From: SFWF01 sp045638145
GTDB taxonomy: Bacteria > Bacillota > Clostridia > Oscillospirales > Acutalibacteraceae
Length of the DNA stretch: 61,068 nt
NCBI GenBank assembly: GCA_045638145.1
Contig: JAZUAU010000017.1
Location: 1 to 61,068, forward strand
Direction: 5' to 3'
This document shows positions 44,178 through 51,365 of the stretch, one piece after another (the stretch's first letter is position 1; each line of letters opens with the position of its first letter). The notes below the pieces were generated by a model. That model did not search any database, was not told the DNA's origin, and worked only from the letters and a program-made list of their open reading frames with translations. Position numbers and translations under genes: made by a program.

Positions 44178-44206
44178 ATTATACATTTTCTTTTAGTTCC
44201 TGTCAA
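44178..44206 (-). promoter_or_regulatory. consensus promoter of the sulfatase-like gene
   Basis: Minus-strand TTGACA (44201-44206), 17-bp spacer and TATAAT (44178-44183), 26 bp from the start codon. A perfect sigma-A promoter, so this gene is transcribed independently of the operon upstream. Confidence 0.9.
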
Positions 44207-44244
44207 GTTAGCGCATTTTTGCTTTATATTAGACATTTTATACG

Positions 44245-44277
44245 TAAAAATCCCGACGGAGATGAGCCGTCGGGATT
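44245..44277 (-). terminator. terminator after the cytidylyltransferase gene
   Basis: AATCCCGACGG (44249-44259) and CCGTCGGGATT (44267-44277) form an 11-bp stem; TTTTTACG follows on the minus strand. It ends the YidC-TagF operon. Confidence 0.9.
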
Positions 44278-44281
44278 CGTT

Positions 44282-45172
44282 TTATATATCGTAGGTTTTA
44301 TCTATCTTTTTAAGCTCGTTAAATGTGTCAATTTCGACAATGTCCTGGAACGTGCACTCGCGCACTGCAATTTTATAGTCCTTAATGTGATACTCAAGTG
44401 CAACCTGGTCCCAATATCTTTCTCTGCCGCCGGGGCTATTGAACACCTCTTCAACATGGCGCTCCAGTCTTTCACCATCTGCCTCATTCCAATATGAAAT
44501 TCCACACATTTGATGACAGTTATGTCCCCCGATAGCCATTTTCTTTATTATACCATTTGCACTGGCATAAAAGCACCAGTCATCGGTCTTTTCCGTGGGG
44601 ATGGCAAGATAGTTTGTCTGATACTGATATTTTTTGATAAGGCTCGGGTTATAGAGCACAAGGTCGGCCTCGAGAATATAAGCGTTTTTAAGTAAATGTC
44701 TTGCAAGAAATACCGAAGAAATATTATTCGACTCGTTGTAACGGGGATTTTCGATAAACTTAATATTCGGATACTTATAAAGAAGCTGGTCAAACTGTTC
44801 ACCTAGATAACCTCTTACAATGTATATTTCCTCTATTCCGGCATCAACTACTGCATCAAGCAGGGTGTCTATAATGCGCTTGCCGTTTACTCTAACGAGA
44901 GGCTTAGGAGTGTTTAGGGTTATGGGCACCATACGGGAGCCAAAGCCAGCTGCAATAAATATAGCACGCTTTACTCTATAGGGCTCTAGAGCCTTTATTC
45001 CCACCTCGGATATGTTTCCGTCAGTAACGAAGCCCTGCTCCTTTAGTTCACCCATCACCTTATTAACCGAGCCTACCGAAAGACCGGTCTTTTCAGCAAT
45101 AACTCTCTGTGAAGCTCCGCTTCTATCGCTTTCAAGATAGCAGAGCACATCAAACTGTTTACAGTTAAGCAT
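44282..45172 (-). CDS. winged-helix plus LicC-type cytidylyltransferase fusion
   Basis: A 296-residue two-part protein. Residues 1-65 are a MarR-like winged helix (FDVLCYLESDRSGASQRVIA, GLSVGSVNKVMGELKEQGFV). Residues 66-296 are a sugar-phosphate/choline-phosphate nucleotidyltransferase of the LicC kind: signature AAGFGSRMVPITLNTPKPLV (74-93), GIEEIYIVRGYLGEQFDQLL, NPRYNESNNISSVFLARHLL and ILEADLVLYNP. LicC makes CDP-choline; relatives make other CDP-alcohols. It is the last gene of the operon with the YidC-TagF fusion, so its CDP product is a likely donor for the TagF domain; this is inference. The DNA-binding part could give product-linked regulation or be a protein-binding adaptor. Confidence 0.88.
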   Translation of the reverse strand: MLNCKQFDVLCYLESDRSGASQRVIAEKTGLSVGSVNKVMGELKEQGFVTDGNISEVGIKALEPYRVKRAIFIAAGFGSRMVPITLNTPKPLVRVNGKRIIDTLLDAVVDAGIEEIYIVRGYLGEQFDQLLYKYPNIKFIENPRYNESNNISSVFLARHLLKNAYILEADLVLYNPSLIKKYQYQTNYLAIPTEKTDDWCFYASANGIIKKMAIGGHNCHQMCGISYWNEADGERLERHVEEVFNSPGGRERYWDQVALEYHIKDYKIAVRECTFQDIVEIDTFNELKKIDKTYDI

Positions 45173-45189
45173 TTTAAATTCCTTTCTGT

Positions 45190-45399
45190 TTACTCGTCGT
45201 CATCTTCTACGAGTACAACCTCTTCTTCAGTTTCCTTGGTTGATTTGTCTTCGAGATGAAGAGCATCCTGAACCTTTTTCTTTGCTCTTCTCCAAAAAAG
45301 AATTGCAACGGTACCGATTGCAACGGCAACACCTGCAATAGCCTGAATTGCATAGGTCATAACCGAGGGGTCAATGTAAAGAAGCTGAATGTTAATCAT
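45190..45399 (-). CDS. small single-span membrane protein
   Basis: I do not know a named family. The 69 residues start MINIQLLYIDPSVMTYAIQA, with one membrane span (about 14-38, IQAIAGVAVAIGTVAILFW), a basic stop-transfer RRAKKK, and a highly acidic cytoplasmic tail ending LVEDDDE. ATG 45399 follows GGAGG. It sits 17 bp after the YidC-TagF fusion and 17 bp before the cytidylyltransferase gene. The tight packing suggests it is a subunit or tether of the same machine, for example bringing the soluble cytidylyltransferase to the membrane; this is inference. Confidence 0.85.
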   Translation of the reverse strand: MINIQLLYIDPSVMTYAIQAIAGVAVAIGTVAILFWRRAKKKVQDALHLEDKSTKETEEEVVLVEDDDE

Positions 45400-45416
45400 T
45401 TTATATTCCTCCAAAA

Positions 45417-47489
45417 TTATTTTTTATTCACTAAACGGTTTACTATATACTTTGCACCTACGATACCGCCTGAGCCGAAGTTGTAGAAATAGCTTTCTCT
45501 TTCATTTTTCGCATTATCGACGAAGCTCTTATCAGACAGAAGCTCTTTAACGGTGGGTGCAAACTTATCTGCAAGTTCCTCCTTATCAAGGGCGAGACCG
45601 AGCACATTACGCAGTCTAACCTCCTGAGGAATAATTCCAATATTCTCATAATTAGGATTTTCCATCTTAATCTTTGTGTTTACGAAAACAACGGGTCTCA
45701 GGGTTGCAAAACCGAACTCAATTCCAATTCCCGACCAGTCAGTAACGAGAATGTCCGAACTGTAAACCGAAGCATTTGAGCTGAAGTCAAGCTCGAATTG
45801 GAGACCTTCGCCCTGCTTGTCCTTATATTTGTCAACAAGCATTTCCATCTTGGGTTTATAACGCTTCATATACTCGGGGTGAGGTCTTATGATTATCTTA
45901 TAATTATCTCCGTAAAGGGAATCGATAAGTGTTTCGATACAGCTGTCAAGCAGGTTATCCTCCTGCCACGAGGGAGCGATAAGTATCTGCTTTCTCTCTC
46001 GCTCTTCCTTGGGAAGAGCTTCGCAGGAACGGACAAGGTCTTCAATGAGCGGATATCCAAACTCGACAAGGGTCTTTTCCTTTGTCTTATAAACCTTTTC
46101 GCTCGCTCTTACCTCTTCAGCAATGTGGGGACCTGTGCAAAATACAGTATCGAAATTATCGAGGGCATGCTCGCGGAAGCCCATATGCATACTTGAAGGG
46201 TCGTGCGGAACGAAGATATATTCAATATCCTTCTGCATAAAGGAACGCTTGATATAATAGTTGTCCAGATCGGGTGTGGTCATTACAACCATCTTTGCCT
46301 CTATCTTCATCATAAGTGTTATCATCTTTTTAACACCGATATAATATGGCTTTATTCTGGGCTCTTCCTCTGCCTTCTTAAAGATAATGTCATTCGGGTC
46401 GTTAGTAACATAATGAATGGCAACATTTGTTTTCTTTAAAAGATATTCAATTAGCTCTGCATAATATTTATAGAAGCCACTTCTCTCAGAATAGAATACG
46501 ATATGCTTGTTTCCGATAGAGAAGAAACGTTTGTAATCCGCCTTTTCTCTCTTTGCGTTTTCGTCCTTCTGGAAAAGCTTTTTCTTCTCTCCGAGATTCT
46601 GTAAAGCAGCAAGTTCTTTTCTCGATTCCTCGAGCGCTTCATAATCAACATACTTTTTAGGCGGAATAACCGCATTGAGAGCATATAGCTGAACTATTGC
46701 AAATAGATTACTGGCAACCCAATAAAGTGCGATTCCGGCAGGAACAAAAAATCCAAGGTAAAGCGATAAACCTACCGAAAGAATGAGCATCCCCCACTGA
46801 CTTGCTTTGCTCTGCTCCGCCTGAAGAACGTTTGACTTATTCTGTGCAATGCAAAGCGCATAGGAAGAAAGACCTGCGATAAAGGGAGTAACGAGTGTTA
46901 TTCCGAGAACAATACTGGGATTATAGGAAAGGTTGATTCCAAGGAACACGAGTTTAAAATCGCGTATCTCTTCAAGCACCGAACCGATTCCTAGAGCCTC
47001 AAATGCAGCATAGTACTCAGGATTCTTTATAGCCTCAATAGCCGAAAGCTGAATCGAGGAATCCATAGGAGCATTTGTAAGTTTGTTGGTCAATTCGTTT
47101 ATTGCAGTGATGGTTTCTCCATCAAGATGGAAAAGATAATTAAAGGGATTGTAAATTACACCCACAACACCCATGAGCAAAACAATCTGTGCAAGAAGAG
47201 GTATAAGGCTTGCAAGCGGATTATATTTATACTCCTTGTAAAGCTTTGATTCCTCTTCGGCTGCGGTATCGGGGTCACCGAAATATTTTGCCTTTATTCT
47301 GTTTATAAAGGGCTGCATCTGCACCATCTTAATAGAATTCTTTTGCACCCAAACCGAGAGTGGCAAAAGAATCAGCTTTGTGATGATGGTAAAAAGAATT
47401 ATGGCAACACCGTAATCCTTAATAAAACTGTAGCACCACTCCATAATATAGCCGAGTGGCAGTGCAATCCAACCGGTTAGAGTATCCAT
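45417..47489 (-). CDS. YidC/Oxa1 insertase fused to CDP-glycerol glycerophosphotransferase-like domain
   Basis: A 690-residue fusion. Residues 1 to about 285 are a YidC/Oxa1 module: spans around KDYGVAIILFTIITKLILLP, the cytoplasmic helical hairpin MQPFINRIKAKYFGDPDTAA, LYKEYKYNPLASLIPLLAQI, and later spans (GMLILSVGLSLYLGFFVPAG). The conserved groove Arg of Gram-positive YidC aligns with Lys38 here. A charged linker (about 285-325) leads to a TagF-like domain: FFSIGNKHIVFYSERSGFYK, VPHDPSSMHMGFREHALDNF, IIIRPHPEYMKRYKP and the nucleotide-binding VTDWSGIGIEFGFATLRPVV. TagF enzymes polymerise glycerol phosphate. ATG 47489 follows GAGGT by 8 bp. Both domains look intact. Probably membrane-coupled polymer or phosphoalcohol transfer. 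Confidence 0.93.
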   Translation of the reverse strand: MDTLTGWIALPLGYIMEWCYSFIKDYGVAIILFTIITKLILLPLSVWVQKNSIKMVQMQPFINRIKAKYFGDPDTAAEEESKLYKEYKYNPLASLIPLLAQIVLLMGVVGVIYNPFNYLFHLDGETITAINELTNKLTNAPMDSSIQLSAIEAIKNPEYYAAFEALGIGSVLEEIRDFKLVFLGINLSYNPSIVLGITLVTPFIAGLSSYALCIAQNKSNVLQAEQSKASQWGMLILSVGLSLYLGFFVPAGIALYWVASNLFAIVQLYALNAVIPPKKYVDYEALEESRKELAALQNLGEKKKLFQKDENAKREKADYKRFFSIGNKHIVFYSERSGFYKYYAELIEYLLKKTNVAIHYVTNDPNDIIFKKAEEEPRIKPYYIGVKKMITLMMKIEAKMVVMTTPDLDNYYIKRSFMQKDIEYIFVPHDPSSMHMGFREHALDNFDTVFCTGPHIAEEVRASEKVYKTKEKTLVEFGYPLIEDLVRSCEALPKEERERKQILIAPSWQEDNLLDSCIETLIDSLYGDNYKIIIRPHPEYMKRYKPKMEMLVDKYKDKQGEGLQFELDFSSNASVYSSDILVTDWSGIGIEFGFATLRPVVFVNTKIKMENPNYENIGIIPQEVRLRNVLGLALDKEELADKFAPTVKELLSDKSFVDNAKNERESYFYNFGSGGIVGAKYIVNRLVNKK

Positions 47490-47532
47490 TAGTATCAACC
47501 TCGAAAATTATTTGCATTTCACATGCTCATTC

Positions 47533-47561
47533 ATTCTATCACATATATTTGTTTTTTTCAA
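47533..47561 (-). promoter_or_regulatory. promoter of the YidC-TagF operon
   Basis: Minus-strand TTGAAA (47556-47561), 17-bp spacer and TAGAAT (47533-47538), 44 bp upstream of the ATG. The rest of the 330-bp gap up to 47819 holds an inverted repeat (47625-47667), the terminator of the ATPase gene and AT-rich sequence, with no gene. Confidence 0.75.
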
Positions 47562-47624
47562 TGCTTTTATCTACAAAGTTTTACAATAAAGTACACTTTC
47601 TACGTCAATTTTGCACCAAATCAT

Positions 47625-47667
47625 TTTTGTTCACATAATTATACAGTTTTTTTCACTGTGAACAAAA
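47625..47667. promoter_or_regulatory. inverted repeat upstream of the YidC-TagF operon
   Basis: TTTTGTTCACA (47625-47635) and TGTGAACAAAA (47657-47667) are perfect 11-bp arms separated by 21 bp, about 64 bp upstream of the operon -35. There is no T-run beside it, so an operator or a cis-regulatory structure is more likely than a terminator. Confidence 0.45.
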
Positions 47668-47771
47668 TGTGGTTTGTTTTACAATATTAATTGTTCATTT
47701 TCAAATTATACCCTTTCCTTTTGATATATCGATTTTATTATAAACTATCCGTTCGGCGTCTTGTAACATAC

Positions 47772-47806
47772 AAAAAACAGCCCCGTTGTGTAACGGAGCT
47801 GTTTTC
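47772..47806 (-). terminator. terminator of the P-type ATPase gene
   Basis: AAAACAGCCCCGTT and AACGGAGCTGTTTT arms (one internal mismatch) with a 4-nt loop; TTTTTTG follows on the minus strand. Confidence 0.88.
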
Positions 47807-47819
47807 ACTTAAAAATTAA

Positions 47820-50483
47820 TTATTTTTTCGATACTTTGCGCTGAATAAGCTTCACGGTTTCTACAATCGGAATAACGAGAATTGCGAGTGCCATAGCAAT
47901 AGCATATTCGGTAAGTCCGATAGGTGTAAAGCCAAATGCATTTGCAAGGAAGGGGATCTCAAGCACAGCGGTTGTGAGGAGGAGAGAGCCGATCATTGCC
48001 CACCAAAGAATCTTGTTGTGGGACTTTAGGCTGAAGACGCTCTTTCTCTGTGAGCGTAGGTTGAAGGAATGGAAAATTTCGCACATACTCATTGTAAGGA
48101 ATGCCATTGTCATACCATGGCTGGAAACACCCTGCGGCATTGCAAAATGTCCAACCTCAAAGCTGTTACCAATTATATAGGAAACAATTGTAAGAAGGGT
48201 AACGAGTATTCCCTGATATGCAATATCGAATAAAAGCCCGCCTGCGAAAATGCCTTCCTTGGAATCTCTGGGAGGACGGTTCATTGTGTCGGGTTCTGCC
48301 TCTTCCATTCCGAGTGCAAGTGCGGGGAAGCAGTCAGTAACTAGGTTAATAAAGAGAAGATGAACGGGGTTAAGAAGTGTGAATCCCATAAGGGTTGCCG
48401 AGAATACACCAAGAACCTCGGACATGTTGGATGCGAGAAGGAACTGAATAGCCTTGCGGATGTTGTCGTATATACGCCTACCCTCGCCTACTGCCGAAAC
48501 GATGGTTGCGAAATTATCGTCAGCAAGCACCATATCTGCAACGTTCTTTGTAACGTCGGTACCCGTAATACCCATACCAACACCAATGTCGGCAGATTTG
48601 ATAGAAGGAGCATCATTAACACCGTCGCCGGTCATTGCAGTAATTGCACCGTTTGCCTTCCAGGCGTTTACAATGCGGGTTTTATGCTCGGGTTGAACGC
48701 GGGCATAAACGCCGAACTTCTTAACATATTCACAAATTTCATCGTCGGGGATAGCATCAAGCTCTGCGCCGGTAATAGCCTCGGAGGCATCGGTAATAAT
48801 TCCAAGTTCTTTTGCAATAGCAACTGCGGTATCCTTGTGGTCGCCCGTAATCATTACGGCGCGGATACCTGCTGAGCGACATTCCTCAATAGCCGCCTTA
48901 ACCTCGGGACGAACCGGATCTATCATACCTGTAAGTCCAAGGAAAACAAGCTCTTTCTCAAGGAATTCAGGGGTATTATCTGCAGGCTTTTCTGCCCAAT
49001 CTCGCTTTGCTGCAGCAAGCACACGGAGTGCCTTATCTGCCATAGTCTTGTTTACCGCCATAATCTCTGCGCGCTTTTCTTCAGTCATGGGAAGAACCTT
49101 GTTCCCATCAAGATAATATGCACAGCGGGCAAGAACAACATCGGGTCCGCCCTTTGTATACTGAACAAAGCTTCCGCCTAGGTCGTGAACAGTAGACATC
49201 ATCTTACGTCCCGAATCAAAGGGTGCTTCGTCAACACGGGGAGTCTTCGCTTCAAGCTGACCCTTGGGAAGTCCAACACTGTAAGCGAAATTTACAAGGG
49301 CACATTCAGTAGGCTCGCCCTCTGCCTGATTTTCATCGTTAAGATTAGCGTCGGAGCAGAGCGCCATAGCCGTTGCAACAAGTTCGGTATCGCCTATATG
49401 CTCAACAACGGTCATCTTATTCTGAGTAAGTGTACCCGTTTTATCCGAGCAGATAACCTGAGTACAGCCGAGGGTTTCCACAGCCGTAAGACGGCGGATA
49501 ACGGCATTACGCTGACTCATCTTTGTTACACCTATAGAAAGCACAACCGTTACAACGGTGGCAAGGCCTTCAGGGATAGCGGCAACGGCAAGCGAAACGG
49601 CTACCATAAAGGTCTCAAGAATAACGGTAAGGGTGTGTCCTGCCTCGGCAAGCTCTCCTCTAGCCATAAATAGGTTGAAAATAAAGATGAAAATACAAAT
49701 TCCGAGGACAAGCTTGCTGAGAAGTGTACCAAGCTCGTCAAGCTTTCTCTGAAGAGGTGTCTGCTCATCTGCGGTAGCAGCAAGGGCGCCTGCAATTTTA
49801 CCCATTTCTGTATCCATACCGGTAGCGGTAATAACGGCTTTTCCGCGACCGTAAACAACGGTAGAGCCCATATAACACATATTCTTGCGGTCACCGAGAG
49901 GAACATCAGCCTCGGGATCTGCAAGACCTATAGTCTCTAAAATTTTGTTTACGGGGACAGATTCTCCGGTTAGCGCCGCCTCTTCTATTTTTAAACTGGC
50001 ATTTTCAATAATTCGTCCGTCTGCCGGCACCGAATCACCTGCTTCGAGAAGCACGACATCTCCGGGCACAAGCTCATCAGAGTGGAGAACCGCCAGCTTA
50101 CCGTCGCGAAGCACCTTGCAGGTGGCAGCTGTCATAGTCTGCAGAGCCTCGATAGCGGCCTCTGCCTTACTCTCCTGAATTACACCTAGAATAGCATTAA
50201 GAAGAACTACAGCAAGGATTATAATAACCTCTGCCCACTCGCTCTCACCTGCAAGCATTCCTGTCAGTGCGCTGACAGCCGCTGCTACAAGAAGTATAAT
50301 AAGCATGGGATCCTTAAGCTGTGCAATAAAACGCTGAATAAGGGTAGGTTTAGGTGCTTCCTTTAGCTTGTTAGGTCCGTATTTTTCAAACCTTTCCTTT
50401 GCCTCGGCAGAGGAAAGACCTTCGGCACTAACGCCCAGTTCCTGCAGAACTTGATCTGCTGATTGGGTATAAATTTTACTCAT
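47820..50483 (-). CDS. P-type calcium-transporting ATPase
   Basis: P-IIA cation pump, probably exporting Ca2+. The 887 residues carry an N-terminal cation-ATPase domain (SADQVLQELGVSAEGLSSAE), the actuator ALTGESVPVNK, the ion-binding span AIPEGLATVVTVVLS, the phosphorylation motif CSDKTGTLTQNKMTVVEHIG, MITGDHKDTAVAIAKELGI and the hinge AMTGDGVNDAPSIKSADIGV, followed by the C-terminal spans (NMSEVLGVFSATLMG). Length and motifs match PMR1/SERCA-like bacterial pumps. ATG 50483 follows AGGAG. It is a single-gene unit with its own promoter and terminator. Mn2+ transport is an alternative. Confidence 0.93.
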   Translation of the reverse strand: MSKIYTQSADQVLQELGVSAEGLSSAEAKERFEKYGPNKLKEAPKPTLIQRFIAQLKDPMLIILLVAAAVSALTGMLAGESEWAEVIIILAVVLLNAILGVIQESKAEAAIEALQTMTAATCKVLRDGKLAVLHSDELVPGDVVLLEAGDSVPADGRIIENASLKIEEAALTGESVPVNKILETIGLADPEADVPLGDRKNMCYMGSTVVYGRGKAVITATGMDTEMGKIAGALAATADEQTPLQRKLDELGTLLSKLVLGICIFIFIFNLFMARGELAEAGHTLTVILETFMVAVSLAVAAIPEGLATVVTVVLSIGVTKMSQRNAVIRRLTAVETLGCTQVICSDKTGTLTQNKMTVVEHIGDTELVATAMALCSDANLNDENQAEGEPTECALVNFAYSVGLPKGQLEAKTPRVDEAPFDSGRKMMSTVHDLGGSFVQYTKGGPDVVLARCAYYLDGNKVLPMTEEKRAEIMAVNKTMADKALRVLAAAKRDWAEKPADNTPEFLEKELVFLGLTGMIDPVRPEVKAAIEECRSAGIRAVMITGDHKDTAVAIAKELGIITDASEAITGAELDAIPDDEICEYVKKFGVYARVQPEHKTRIVNAWKANGAITAMTGDGVNDAPSIKSADIGVGMGITGTDVTKNVADMVLADDNFATIVSAVGEGRRIYDNIRKAIQFLLASNMSEVLGVFSATLMGFTLLNPVHLLFINLVTDCFPALALGMEEAEPDTMNRPPRDSKEGIFAGGLLFDIAYQGILVTLLTIVSYIIGNSFEVGHFAMPQGVSSHGMTMAFLTMSMCEIFHSFNLRSQRKSVFSLKSHNKILWWAMIGSLLLTTAVLEIPFLANAFGFTPIGLTEYAIAMALAILVIPIVETVKLIQRKVSKK

Positions 50484-50555
50484 TAATCTTTCTCCTTTAT
50501 ATATTGTTAAAAGCAAAAATCAGCTTATCCGCTTCCTCACTTCCAAATATTATTA

Positions 50556-50584
50556 ATTATACCATTTAATGTTATCAAATTCAA
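50556..50584 (-). promoter_or_regulatory. ATPase gene promoter
   Basis: Minus-strand TTGAAT (50579-50584), 17-bp spacer and TATAAT (50556-50561), 73 bp upstream of the start codon. Confidence 0.78.
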
Positions 50585-50625
50585 TATAGGATATGCAATT
50601 TTCACTAAAATTTCATAAGTTTCAC

Positions 50626-50659
50626 AAAAAATGCCGCATTCTTTTAAAGAACACGACAC
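50626..50659 (-). terminator. terminator after the PII-like gene
   Basis: On the minus strand a 13-bp stem, including several G-U pairs, of TGTCGTGTTCTTT with AAAGAATGCGGCA, followed by TTTTTT. Confidence 0.75.
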
Positions 50660-50672
50660 TTTGTAAAAAATA

Positions 50673-51362
50673 TTATATTCCCATTACGGAATCTGTAGGA
50701 AGGGATATTACTGTTCCCTTTGCATTAGTGTTTACGCCACAGTTTTCGCTGATAGCGCGCATAATTGCCGTTTTGTTTTCCTTTTCAGCAAGAATAAGCA
50801 CCATTTCTTTTTCTTCAATTACTCCAAGACCCCAAGCGGTAGCCTCTTCGCCCTGAACGCTTCGACTGTGAACTATCGTTCCTCCACCTGCGCCCGCCGA
50901 CCTTGCGGCATCCATAACCTCGCCGCTGAAGCCTCGGTCAACGGTTGCAATTATTAAAGCATAGTTTGATTTTGTCACGGTGCTCCCACCCTTTCTCTTA
51001 AAGTTATCCTTTGTCTCTTCACTCGCGTGCTCCATTATATCAACAACAATCTTGCTCGCACCCGTAAGTGAAATAGTAAATGCTATTCCGCTATTTACCG
51101 CGTCGAGTCTCAGCTCAGAATGAAGCTTCCCGAGAATAGTGTTTCCATATTCTCTCGGCACGGTGCTTACGAGTATATTCTTGTCAACTCCACCCAGTCC
51201 GAGAGTTTCCATTATCTCGCTCGAAGCAGTTCCCTCGGCATTTAGTCGGTATAGAATCGGCATAGCGTTTTTAAGAAACATATCCGCCGCTTTGTCTGTT
51301 AGCTTCGGGGTTGCGATAAGCATTAGAAACTGATACGCGCTCTTTATCTTTTTCCGTTCCAT
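50673..51362 (-). CDS. PII-like protein, apparently two PII-type halves in tandem
   Basis: A 229-residue soluble protein. The C-terminal half (about 125-229) is PII/GlnB-like: YALIIATVDRGFSGEVMDAA, RSAGAGGGTIVHSRSVQGEE and MVLILAEKENKTAIMRAISE. The N-terminal half (about 8-105) has the same kind of pattern (FLMLIATPKLTDKAADMFLK, LDAVNSGIAFTISLTGASKI), suggesting a diverged duplicate. PII proteins normally are about 110 residues and regulate membrane transporters by nucleotide-dependent binding. It lies 3 bp after the DUF1538 membrane protein gene with a GAGGAGG site. A regulator of that membrane protein is the natural inference. Confidence 0.8.
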   Translation of the reverse strand: MERKKIKSAYQFLMLIATPKLTDKAADMFLKNAMPILYRLNAEGTASSEIMETLGLGGVDKNILVSTVPREYGNTILGKLHSELRLDAVNSGIAFTISLTGASKIVVDIMEHASEETKDNFKRKGGSTVTKSNYALIIATVDRGFSGEVMDAARSAGAGGGTIVHSRSVQGEEATAWGLGVIEEKEMVLILAEKENKTAIMRAISENCGVNTNAKGTVISLPTDSVMGI

Positions 51363-51365
51363 ATT

